Shown here in pieces: positions 34,345 through 44,299 of a stretch of DNA of 64,000 nucleotides. The position numbers and the translations under genes are program-made. Position 1 is the first letter of the stretch. Each line of letters opens with the position of its first letter. The DNA comes from Trichobilharzia szidati. Its lineage: Eukaryota > Platyhelminthes > Trematoda > Strigeidida > Schistosomatidae. The notes beneath the pieces are model-generated. The model was given only the letters and a program-made list of their open reading frames with translations, had not been told where the DNA came from and ran no database searches. The stretch lies in assembly GCA_944472155.2 (NCBI GenBank), contig OX235272.1, positions 99,764,020 to 99,828,019 on the forward strand, in the 5' to 3' direction.

Positions 34345-35715
34345 CTTTTCGATAAAGTCATCATCTAGACTGTACATTCGTGTATTTATATCAAATGGAT
34401 GGGAAAGTTTCAGAATGATTTCCGGTTAAGGGTCAAATTAATAAAAATTACAATTAAGAATTAGAATGCCATAATAAACAGGGGGACGGATAAAATAATA
34501 ATAATAATAATTTACTTTATTCCAAAAGTGTAAACTCAAACAGAGTAGCTTAATAACTAAGAAGATTGACATTGTGCAATTGGGGGTGGGTAGAAATGTA
34601 GAAATAACAAAATAGACAGGATGTTTGGATAAAAAACTAATGTGATGAATAATTGTTTATGCAATCAGGGATTAAATATGTAGAAATAGTAAAATAACAA
34701 AATAAACAGGAAATGTGGATATGAAAATATGGTAGTGTAGACAGGGATTAAGAAAAACTTAAAATAACACGAATAAACAAGAAGTTTAGATAAGAAAGGC
34801 GACGGGATGGTCATTATTAAAAAATTTACCTGTTTATGATGGCCATGGCAGGGACAAGGGTTGGATGTATTTCTTTTGGATACAAAGAGTGGGTTTGAGA
34901 TTTTGGATAGCTAGCGCCTCAGCTATGCCCAGATTTCTTGATTTCACCCCCTTTGAACACTACCTATCCTGGCTAGTAAAAGGAGACCAAAAACGTGTAT
35001 ACAGTTCAGTGACAGAACATCTAGTCAACTCAGGATATTCAGCGCCTTTCGAAAAATCCTTCAAAGTGATATACAAGATTCAATCAAACCTATCAAAGGG
35101 AGTGAAATCAAGACATCTGGACATAGCTGAGGCGCTAGCTATCCAAAATCTCAAACCCACTCTTTGTATCCAAAAGAAATACATCCAACCCCTGTCCCTG
35201 CCATGGCCATCATAAACAGGTAAATTTTTTAATAATGACCATCCCGTCGCCTTTCTTATCTAAACTTCTTGTTTATTCGTGTTATTTTAAGTTTTTCTTA
35301 ATCCCTGTCTACACTACCATATTTTCATATCCACATTTCCTGTTTATTTTGTTATTTTACTATTTCTACATATTTAATCCCTGATTGCATAAACAATTAT
35401 TCATCACATTAGTTTTTTATCCAAACATCCTGTCTATTTTGTTATTTCTACATTTCTAACCCCCCCCCCAATTGCACAATGTCAATTTTCTTAGTTATTA
35501 AGCTACTCTGTTTGAGTTTACACTTTTGGAATAAAGTAAATTATTATTATTATTATTTTATCCGTCCCCCTGTTTATTATGGCATTCTAATTCTTAATTG
35601 TAATTTTTATTAATTTGACCCTTAACCGGAAATCATTCTGAAACTTTCCCATCCATTTGATATAAATACACGAATGTACAGTCTAGATGATGACTTCGTT
35701 GAAAAGAAAATCATA
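34345..35715 (+). mobile_element. PLE copy in an inverted repeat (palindrome 4)
   Basis: Arms about 34345-34956 and 35093-35715, over 600 bp each, differ by only scattered bases and a short run of C at 35461-35469 (GGGGGTGGG on the left). The 136-base centre and the right arm carry the plus-strand end of a PLE protein: SVTEHLVNSGYSAPFEKSFK, KSRHLDIAEALAIQNLKPTL, CIQKKYIQPLSLPWPS. The left arm holds the same coding end reversed. Outer parts are 3-prime untranslated sequence with GGAATAAAGTAAATTATT. Confidence 0.9.
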
Positions 35716-35982
35716 CAATCATATCAAATGAGCAATACATGAACTGGTGCGCATATTTAATCAGTTTCACACTATACGCTGTGCAGTTTTTGAAGGAATT
35801 GAAGAACAAAAATACAGAATTGGTTCTCTGTTGATATGCAACAACACTACGACAAATGATGTACTTTGGATTACTGGTCTACGTGTAAATTCTAAATGAA
35901 AAGAAAATTTCTGGAAATAAATACGTTGAAAATTCCTGTAATATATGTCCACATATTGTCTGAAATAGAGCTTTACAGTTAT

Positions 35983-37430
35983 TATTATATCTAATAATAA
36001 TAGCTTAAATCCAAACAGCACTTTTGGTACAAATATGGAATCTTCAGCATGCAATACAATATTGCATGTAATTTGCTCAACACAGGAGAAATAATTAAAA
36101 TAGGGCATTAACATTAATAATATTTTTCAGTAAGAAATGAATGTAAAACTAAATCAAGTGAACATATTAACGACAATGTAACAATGAGAACCGGTCCGTC
36201 GTGGCACAGCGGTAGAGTGCTCGCCGACCACACAGGTGGTGCGGGATTCGATCCCCGGCCGACGCACTACTTTACCTCGGAAAGCCAGTAATAAAACTGG
36301 TAAAGAGGGAAGGTTGGGCATGAGGCTAGAAACCCCATCCTGTAAATCATTACTGCTAACGAAACTTCAACCCCCTAGCTTGAAGCCCTATGTTCCACTG
36401 AGAACGTAAAGGAATAAAAAAACAATGAGAACCATAAAAATACTGTCTACTCACATTTCCGCAGTAGATTGGTAATTTCCTGTCTTACACTTTTCTCATC
36501 ACATAAAATGTGTTCTAAACAAATTACTGTAGAGTTTTTGTACTTAGTCGTCCGAGCATACAGTTTTCTATACTTGCTTCTAGTTCCACCCGATGAAACA
36601 GATGCAAGCAGAGAGTTGTGTGTGGAGAGGATGTTCAGAGTATGACAGGATAATAGTTGCTAATTTCTTACAGGAATCCAAGTGTCCATCTACAATAGCA
36701 TTAACAAGTTGGTTTAGCAACACTCCAGTCGCCCTACTGACGGCTTTTAGTGCCCTAAGCAGTAGAATAAAGTCTTTCTTAAGCAACCCAGGAAAGATTA
36801 AGGTATGGGGGAGCAGTAAAGACAGAATACAAGAATTAACAAACGGTAACAGTGGAGACAGAATGATACTAGATCGTCTTAACTTCCTTACGTAGAACTT
36901 CAAACGAAACATCTTTCTGTAAACTAACATGATGTGGAAAGACCAGGAAAGGTGATCAGAGGAAATAAACAGTCCAAGGTATTAAACATTCAAATTGGTT
37001 TCAACTTCAGTGCCATCTATGGTAGTGGAACCATAAGAACTAACCAGTTCACGTAAGTCGCGCTTGCATCTGAAAGTGAAATTAACCACCTGAGATTTGG
37101 AGGGATTAAGCTTAAGACCATTTGACGAGGACCGCTGACTGATTTCTGATGAAAAGTTATTCATTTAGAAGAGTCTGACTGAGAAGTAAAAGGCATAGAA
37201 ACAGTTACATCATCGGTACACTTAACGAAATCGGCTTCGTCAGAATGAGGTTAGTGATGTAAGAAGAAGGAAAACAGAAGAGGAGAAAGAACAGCCCTTT
37301 GACTTAGGAACACCAGTTAGAGTAAGTGAAACAGTGGAGGACTTCCCATCGTAGACAATGTACTGCCTCTCTGTCAGAAAAATAGGAATGCAACCACATG
37401 GTAATCCAGCGCTGTTGCTTTAGCCTAAAT
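35983..37430 (-). pseudogene. CR1-like LINE, 5-prime truncated and decayed, with a nested SINE
   Basis: Minus strand. Broken RT blocks: TVSLTLTGVP and a damaged VPQG region near 37330, KCTDDVTVSMPF (the YADD box as CTDD) near 37220, ISQRSSSNGLKLNPSKSQVV near 37120. Post-RT: LDSCKKLATIILSYSEHPLH near 36680 and a KYKNST-like end near 36550. The 3-prime end with TTA-rich tail is at 35983-36130. SINE C (36193-36420) is inserted in it. The same family ends at 52310-51695. Confidence 0.72.
36193..36420 (+). mobile_element. SINE C copy with perfect target duplication
   Basis: Plus strand, 228 bp. Head GGTCCGTCGTGGCACAGCGG with A box; B box GGATTCGATCC near 36243; body AAAGAGGGAAGGTTGGGC; tail GAAGCCCTATGTTCCACTGA and an A run. 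Flanked by a 13-bp exact duplication AACAATGAGAACC at 36180-36192 and 36421-36433, which proves retroposition and gives exact ends. Confidence 0.93.
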
Positions 37431-37439
37431 GACAACTTC

Positions 37440-37960
37440 TTGTTTCGAACTGAATAGTGGTCAAACATCAGGTAGATAATACAAATGCATAATACATATT
37501 GGAAGCAAATAAAATTATGGTACGTTTATCAGTGTTAACTTATTTGATCACTAACCATATAGGAAAAATGTGCTGATTGTGATCACACTGTTGGACATTT
37601 TTACACAATTTGATTACTTTTCTAAACAGTTAGTTATGATAATCTGATGAATGGCAGTTGGTTGCTGGAAGTTATCAGCATTTGTGATCGTATTTTACAT
37701 CAAAGCAGCCTAAAAAGATAAATACTATCGATATTTAGAATAATCTGTTCTTTCTCTGGAGGTGATATACACATTGATAAGTATGGCATAAATCTTATCA
37801 CATTTTATTTACACTGATTATTTAGCAGCTCCCTGAATCATCTTAATTATTTACCTATTGTTTCCACCAGACAGATGGATTATTAAACGACGATATAATA
37901 TATCAGAATAAAGGAAGATAAGAGGTTATTTAATTCAATTTAGCTTTTCCAGCTGATTGA
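37440..37960. other. Stretch with nothing recognised
   Basis: AT-rich, no exon or repeat landmarks seen. Confidence 0.4.
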
Positions 37961-37974
37961 TGGGAACGAAGTGC

Positions 37975-38205
37975 TCGGTCTCAGGTTGACAAGTAGGTTC
38001 TTTGTGCAGATGATTCGATAATGACTGGTCATTGGTGGATGATGACTAGCAGTGTTTGACGTTTGAAACTACAGGCACTGGGTTCGAGCCTACGAGCGGA
38101 CACCATCACTGACTGACTGAGGAATGCAGATACATCCAGAGACGAATCTCAAATAGGACGAAATGAGCATCCTGCAATCTACTGCTGGTCACCAACAACC
38201 AATTG
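37975..38205 (+). mobile_element. Sm-alpha-like retroposon: tRNA-like promoter plus degenerate hammerhead
   Basis: Plus strand. GATGACTAGCAGTGTTTGAC (A-box region) and B box GGGTTCGAGCC near 38089 are followed by a hammerhead-derived block at 38134-38185 (ATCCAGAGACGAATCTCAAA, TAGGACGAAATGAGCATCCTG). The order pol III promoter then hammerhead is that of the schistosome Sm-alpha family. Confidence 0.75.
38134..38185 (+). ncRNA. Degenerate Sm-alpha hammerhead ribozyme
   Basis: Stem I strands CCAG/CTG, conserved CGAAA, a very short stem III (ATG/CAT around AG) and a cleavable ATC at position 17 are kept. The CUGANGA box is damaged (AGACGAA for CUGACGAG) and stem II has lost two pairs. Inactive by inspection. 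Confidence 0.65.
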
Positions 38206-38298
38206 ATTTGGAGATAAGAGGTAAGCTTTTAAATAGTGAGAAAGAAAAAAAAGTACTGAATAAAAAGATGTAGTGAATTTTAAAAAAAAAATGCTCAC

Positions 38299-38433
38299 TA
38301 TTGCTTTCGGTGTACCAAATTCCATATTCGTTTGGTCATTTTGTAACATATCGGTGGACGGTTCATATACAGAAATCCTACCCATATCCAAATCGATTAG
38401 TCGCGTGCCTGCACTCAAATACTGTTTAGCCTT
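38299..38433 (-). CDS. Host gene exon (unidentified protein), most upstream one found
   Basis: Minus-strand exon of 45 codons, phase 0 at both ends: acceptor AAACTTTAG|AAG (or 3 bases later), donor GCAATA|GTGAGC. It encodes KAKQYLSAGTRLIDLDMGRI, then SVYEPSTDMLQNDQTNMEFG. The segment has mixed composition like a globular domain. Being phase 0, it can splice directly to the exon at 32812 across a 5.5-kb intron that contains palindrome 4 and the CR1-like element. Family not recognised. Confidence 0.75.
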
Positions 38434-38574
38434 CTAAAGTTTACAAGAGAAGGAGAAAATAAATCAGATATGAAGACCACAACAAAAGTTGAAGCAGCAG
38501 ATACAAAATTGTGATAGTGTGTTAATAACCTTGAATATAGAAGAACATTTTGACCAAAATAAGATTATAGCATT

Positions 38575-39240
38575 TTGTTTCAACCACAGACGGAATGGAT
38601 GAAGATATCAAAGCCAATCGGAATCGGAAAGGCAAGATACGCCTCCATCAACATGAAACAAGTTTGGAAATCTTCTGTACACCACCTCAGCGTACACAAC
38701 AACATTCGGATTCTGTTCAATACAAATGTGAAGTCAGTCAGTCACTTCTTCTATACAGGTCAGTAACTTGCACTGCGTGTCACGAAAAGCATTCCCAACA
38801 AGCCATTGCTGACTTCTATCAATAGCTACCCACCTCGCTGGCTGACTTCATACTGAAAATCAGATGGCGGGCCGGTCGGACAGAAACAATTAGCAACACG
38901 AAGCTCTGGTTGAGAAAACACCAACCAAGAGCTGATTGCCTAACAAACATGTAGGAAGAAACGGAGATAGGTCGGTTGAGCATACGTTGAGGAGGCCGTG
39001 GAATGACATCACGAGCAATGCAGGCCATCGCTCGAGTGGAATCTCAATGGAATGGGAAGCAACGAGTGCGTCGTCGGTGCCAGGGTGACATGGAGGAAAT
39101 CGTGTGGCAAGCAGGAGATGAGGGATTATGGGTAATCGTGGGGTCAGTCAGGTGAAGAGGACAGCATAAAATAGAATGAAGTGGATGTGTGTTGTTGAAG
39201 CCCTATATTTCACTCGGAACCTAAGAGAGTTTTAATATAA
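38575..39240 (+). pseudogene. RTE-2 LINE 3-prime part, decayed
   Basis: Plus strand. TDGMDEDIKANRNRKGKIRL matches TDEDVKSRIGKARNTFINLK of the 43-kb element after frameshifts; later TSLEIFCTPPQRTQQ aligns in shifted frame with WKSSSLSINN. At the DNA level the run to GAAGCCCTATATTTCACTCG and a TAATATAATAATA tail is clear. 5-prime truncated in the post-RT region. Confidence 0.8.
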
Positions 39241-39630
39241 TAATATATTTTGTTTCGTTGGTTTCTTATCATCCGTATACAGTCTGAAAATATTCATAAG
39301 TATGTGTACAGAGGATTTTTAGCGTATTTCCATAGGTAATATGATGTCAGTTAACAGGAAACTGCAAAAATAATAAAATATGGTCATAAGTTACACGATA
39401 CACAGAAGGTTCAAGCTTGAACAAACAAATATTTTGAATAAATAAAAAAGGGTTCGCGTAATAAAGAGAAGACATGAATAAATTGAAGAAAAGTAACCAA
39501 TACGTTGTGTAATAATGTAGTGAGTTCAACTAGAATAACGGAAACAGAGATCAAAAAATACAATTACAATGTACCAAAACAGAGGAGGTTAAAACAAAAG
39601 ATTGTATATTTTTAATTGAATTTTAGATTT

Positions 39631-39680
39631 TCCAGTTGACGAGTACCAAATAGGACGAAATGAGCATACTGGATTCCACT
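39631..39680 (+). ncRNA. Sm-alpha hammerhead ribozyme relic
   Basis: TTCCAGTTGACGAGTACC, AAATAGGACGAAATGAGC and ATACTGGATTCCACTGC match the known schistosome Sm-alpha hammerhead nearly base for base. Stem I CCAG/CTGG is intact. One base in the CUGACGA box (C to T) and one in stem II (GTACC facing AGGAC) are changed, so activity is doubtful. Only about 70 bases of the element remain (to about 39702). Confidence 0.75.
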
Positions 39681-39959
39681 GCTAGTCACCATCCACCAAT
39701 TAAATTCCAAAAGACTGCGTGATCAAATAAAAGGAAGACTTAAGAAACCGAGTTACGAGGGCAAACAAAGACTGGTAACTGCTTCTTTCAGAACAAATAA
39801 AATATGTCTAAAACGTTCAATAGTAATTCCTTCGGAAAATTTGAGAAATGAATTATATAGCCTATTAATTATCTAAAAGGTATCAAGATGTCCATCTGAT
39901 GACAGGAATCAAAGAGATACCCAAGAACATTAGTGCTGAAAGCGTTTGTTCCCCTTACA

Positions 39960-40980
39960 TGTAGGTTTTAAGTTTCACGTTCAGAGAATCCAAAGTGTAC
40001 TCTCCTCTCTGTTCTCCCAATGTAATTACTACACAGAGTTAATAAGCAGCGGTACCTGTAGAACTTCAACAGTACCGAAGAGTATGTTGTTCGGTGAATG
40101 AGATCCAACTTCGTTACACGAAAGCATCTGGCTAGTGAAGCACACGATCTTTTGTTAACTATTCCTACAATATTACAACTTTCAAGAACAAACATTATGA
40201 AGACACCCTTGTTGTTCACTGAGATTTGTTTTACATTTAAATCTCCATAATTTTAGTATTTTTCATTGAATTTCTGAGTATCACCGTTATCATTTTCAAG
40301 ATTTTCTCATGACACAACAAAACCTTCCAATTCCTCAATAGAGCGTATTTGTCTGGTTCTGTAAAACAGTATTTTGACCAAAGCCCGTTCCATAGCTGTT
40401 TAGACAAAATCTAATGAAATTTAAATGTTGCTTACTTTACATAGACTTTGGGTGAATGGATTTTCGAAAATTCTCATGGAGACATCAAGAAAATGAAACT
40501 TTCCATCACTTTCACATGCTATAGGAAAGTCAATACTTTTCATGTGTGTCACTGAACAATTCAGGTTGGTAGGATGCATGATTTTTATTGTTGTATACTT
40601 CGAATATATCATCAATATAACGATAATAAGTTATTTCGTTGGCTACATATTTTAGCTTTGTCCTCTCAAGATTAGAAATGAACGTATCCATCGATACAGA
40701 ATCCACTCGAATGCCTATAGGTAAACTATTTACTTGACGGCAAAAAGTATTGTCAAATTGTGGACATCTATAGTACATATTAATGGGAGTTTGAGTTCCA
40801 GCATTGTCAGAGGCAGAAGTTCAGATTTTTTACAAATGATATCGACGGTATCATAAATCAAGATCCTTATGAACAACGACGTTACATCAAATAATACCAT
40901 AAACTTACTGAAGACGTTTATTTGGTTTGGACTTTCGATGAACGGTAATATATACAACTAGTAGACGAATAGGTTCCAAC
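39960..40980 (-). pseudogene. PLE reverse transcriptase-endonuclease fragment
   Basis: Minus strand. Palm: FSKFMVLFDVTSLF near 40900, CRQVNSLPIGIRVDSVSMDT near 40720, catalytic ITYYRYIDDIFEVYNN (YIDD intact) near 40610. Thumb: ACESDGKFHFLDVSMRIFEN near 40490. Endonuclease: CSNYIGRTERRVHF near 40010. Frameshifts separate the blocks; the GIY-YIG core YIGRT is intact. Ends uncertain. Confidence 0.8.
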
Positions 40981-41079
40981 TTCTGAGTAAGTTAACGAGA
41001 AACTTTGTGCTGAGGCAAGATGCAGCTGACCATAAACCGACGAAATAAAATGATATATCCTTCTGAACTAACCACTGTT

Positions 41080-42450
41080 TCGACTTCATTGACATTTTTA
41101 AAGGGGTATGGGTGTGTGGAAATATTAACATTTATTCCAAAACACGTAAAACAATAGAATTTTAATAAGTTATTTAAAAAGACTTACATCTAAATTGCAA
41201 ATGTGTATTCCGGCAACAAATGGAACTGGACATCTAAACAAAATGGCTGTGGATAGTAACACCGATTAAAATGCACTCAACTTACTCCAAAACACCAAGC
41301 ACTTTGTCAGGAATCAAGGGGTAGAAAGAATGAGCCCTGCAATTAAAAGAAGGCGTGGAAAAATGCATTTAGGCTTGATCTAGAAAAAAGTGGGCTAAGT
41401 TAAACTATCATTGCCAAAATCGAAGTGACCTAGAACAACCAATCAGAATTCAGATGCAAAAGATTCTCATAGTCGTTGAAAAATACACTAAAAATATTGC
41501 TAAATTGATATTACACTGTATGATTGTAGTTTATGTGTTGTAAGAATGTCTCCTAGTCAATACAGAGACGATCTATAGAGAAATCAAAACATGCGCGACA
41601 TACCTATTCATCCAAGTGACTGTAGGTCATGGTACTTTGAGATCCATTAGTATTTCTGATACTATTCTTCAACCTACTCCTAACTCTTAACGTAATCCTG
41701 ATTCCTAATTGTAACTTTAAGCCAAGATCCTAAACCTCAGTCTTAAACGCCACAACCCTACCCAACAGTATAGATTTACAGAAAAAGTACGTAGTAAATA
41801 AATAGAATACTGTATCTATCCTCTCCAAGTCCAACAAAGCAGGTAGGATTGGATGTGGATTGACATTTCATAGCATTCCTTGTGTCTAGTCGGTCCTTGA
41901 CTTTTGCTATAATACTTTAACTTCGCCCAAAAATGGAAATATATTAGTAGAAAAATTGACTTTAACCAGGAGATTGTATACGGTTGTTTCAGCCAACACT
42001 TATGTCACTAGCACAAATAATTCAGCTATTTACTTAAGGTATTCTCAAGCAAATATGAAAAGAATTCGAAAATATTTATTGAAACATTAAGATCAAAAAT
42101 ACACAAGTCTATTTTATGGCTCATGATTAAAACTGTCTGAGTCCACCAAAGGTTTGGTTAAGTGAAGCTATTGAAATTAAACTCGAAAAAGATCTGTACG
42201 ACAAAACGATACTGAAATGAATTGGAATAAGGAATCAACGAATAAACAGAAGGCAAACAGTTGTATGTTAATAAGATGTTTAACGTTTCAAGCGATTTTA
42301 AGTGCAATGCAAGTGAAATGAGTAACCATTGAGAAAGTGTGTTCACAACCATAGGGTTTTCATGAAGAATATAGTGCTTATGACAGAATATCGTAAAAGG
42401 TAAGATGTGTACTTTGAAAATAATGTATATTCAATAAATAATAAGATGAA
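41080..42450. other. Long stretch without recognised genes
   Basis: A TTAACTTAGCCCA-rich and CCTAA-rich zone at 41690-41770 loosely resembles the GGTTA core of the MITE-like elements, and CCAACCAATCAG-like bases at 41440 resemble their end, so a decayed copy may lie here. Otherwise nothing seen. Confidence 0.35.
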
Positions 42451-42453
42451 AAC

Positions 42454-42475
42454 CAACACACACACACACACACAA
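42454..42475. repeat. (CA)n microsatellite
   Basis: Perfect ACACAC run of about 22 bases. Confidence 0.9.
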
Positions 42476-42583
42476 AGAAAAACCCATAACTTTACTACCT
42501 TTGACCGCTAGCGTAAATTTAGATACAAAGCCTACTTCAATAGGTATAAACGTATTAACTTATAGTGATCTCTTAATTCAAAC

Positions 42584-42885
42584 TGTGGTGAGAGCTGGTT
42601 GCTAGCGAAAGTTGGTAGACAGTAATTGACGTCAATGTTTATGTCCCCAATATTGGTGGTGAGAAAATGAGAACAAAGGCTTTGCGTAGGCGGATACAGT
42701 TAGCATATGGATGATCTGACACAGCCACAAAGAGATGCAAGGTTAACTTTCTGTGAAAAACCACCAATCAAAAGACTATTTTCTACTAACAATAATCTAC
42801 AATAATGTACATTAAAATCTATAAATATGTGTTGATTTTCCTTAATAAACGATCTGTTGCCTGGCCCTTGTCTTCTGTTGTTACA
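42584..42885 (+). mobile_element. Solo LTR 2 of the same LTR retrotransposon
   Basis: 302-bp element TGTGGTGAGAGC to TGTTGTTACA with a perfect 4-bp duplication AAAC (42580-42583 and 42886-42889). It shares TATAAATATGTGTTGATTTT and AATAAACGATCTGTTGCC with 29056-29391, and lacks about 30 internal bases present there. No internal region attached. Confidence 0.87.
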
Positions 42886-42976
42886 AAACAATCACTTATT
42901 CCACGCTGGATATTCGTTTACGGTGTGTTGCTAAGCCACTCATATTGACAGAATTATATTTGAAGTAGAAACTATA

Positions 42977-42978
<2 letters not shown>

Positions 42979-43010
<32 letters not shown>
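42979..43010. repeat. (TA)n microsatellite
   Basis: Perfect TA run about 30 bases 5-prime of the RTE-2 element. Confidence 0.95.
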
Positions 43011-43012
<2 letters not shown>

Positions 43013-43290
43013 CTTGCCTAGATTACTAGCTCACTAGTATTCTAGCCGGTCCCAAGCCCGGATAAAGAGGGAGGGTTGGGGCGTGGTGCTAGCAACTCCA
43101 CCCCCAAAACTTAACCAAATTGCTACAAAAACTTCAACGCACAAACATATTAAAAATTCTAAAAGTACAAACAACGACCTTATTTTTCGCTGGAATCGGG
43201 GAAGTGAAATGACACAGGCTGGTGAAAGCCTTCGGGAAGCCAGTCAGCCGATGTGCCTTCTTTCGATGAAAGCAAAAATAAGGATGGGGA

Positions 43291-44030
43291 AGTGAAATAT
43301 TCGTACAATGTACGAAACTGGAAAGGCTGATCAGGTAGCCGCGGAAATGAGGAGATATAAAATAGAAGTGTTGGGAATCTGCGAGAGCGGATGGAACGGA
43401 TGTGGAAGGAGCCAACTACCAACTGGAGAGACTATAATCTACTCCGGTCAACCAGAGGACGATTACGAGCACACCGAGGGAGTAGCCATCATGATGTCAC
43501 CAACAGCAGCTAAAGCTCTCATGTAGTGGGAACCAATCTCCTGCAGGATAATGACAGCCAATTTCAACTCAAAAGGGAGGAAGGTTACAATCATTCAATG
43601 CTACGCGCCTACAAACGTCTCAGAACAAGAGAAGAAGGAGGATTTCTACAGTCAACTACAAACAATAATGGACAACGTCCCAAATGGCGATATCAAAATC
43701 CTGATGGGTGATATGAATGCGAAGCTGGGAGGAGACAATACAGGAAAAGAACTCACCATGGGTCGCGAGGCCCTCGGTGAAATGAACGAAAATGGTGAAC
43801 TCTTCTCAGACTTCTGCGCCTTCAATGATTTGGTGATTGGTGGCAGTGTGTTCAAACACAGGGATATATACAAGGCGACATGGATTTCACCAGATGGACA
43901 CACCAAAAACCAGATAGACTTCATTTCAATCTCAAGGAAGTGGAGACGGAGCCTACTAGACACAAGATCGAGGAGAGGAGCAGATGTGGGTTCATACCAC
44001 TATCTAGTACAAGCGACTTTCAGGGTGTAA
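43291..44030 (+). pseudogene. RTE-2 APE-type endonuclease domain
   Basis: Frames 43308-43526 and 43551-44030, split by a TAG at 43524. The motifs of the apurinic-endonuclease fold are in order: RRYKIEVLGICESGWNG, VTIIQCYAPTNVSEQ, DIKILMGDMNAKLG (catalytic Asp and Asn in GDMNA), TWISPDGHTKNQIDFISISR and a final SYHYL where the catalytic SDH Asp is replaced. It would nick target DNA to prime reverse transcription. The early TAG and the SDH loss make it inactive. Confidence 0.88.
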
Positions 44031-44299
44031 CTAAAAGCCTCGAGGATAGCTGGGGATAGGCCACAATGCAAGTTCAACACTCAAAAACTGAAGGACACAA
44101 CCACAAAGGACACTTTCACTGCAACTGTCAGAGCAAAGCAGGAAACACTACGTGACACCACTGAGGAATCATCCGTGGAAGACCATTGGAACTCTCTGAA
44201 GGTGATTTTTAATGAAACGTGTTCAACGGTTTTAGGAAGAAAGAAGAAACAAGACAAGGAATGGCTATCAACGGACACTTAGAAGCTAATAGAGGAGAG

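Noticed and set aside
43652..43963. Long minus-strand frame opposite the endonuclease
   Set aside because: Shadow of the RTE-2 endonuclease; the plus strand has the real motifs GDMNA and NQIDF.
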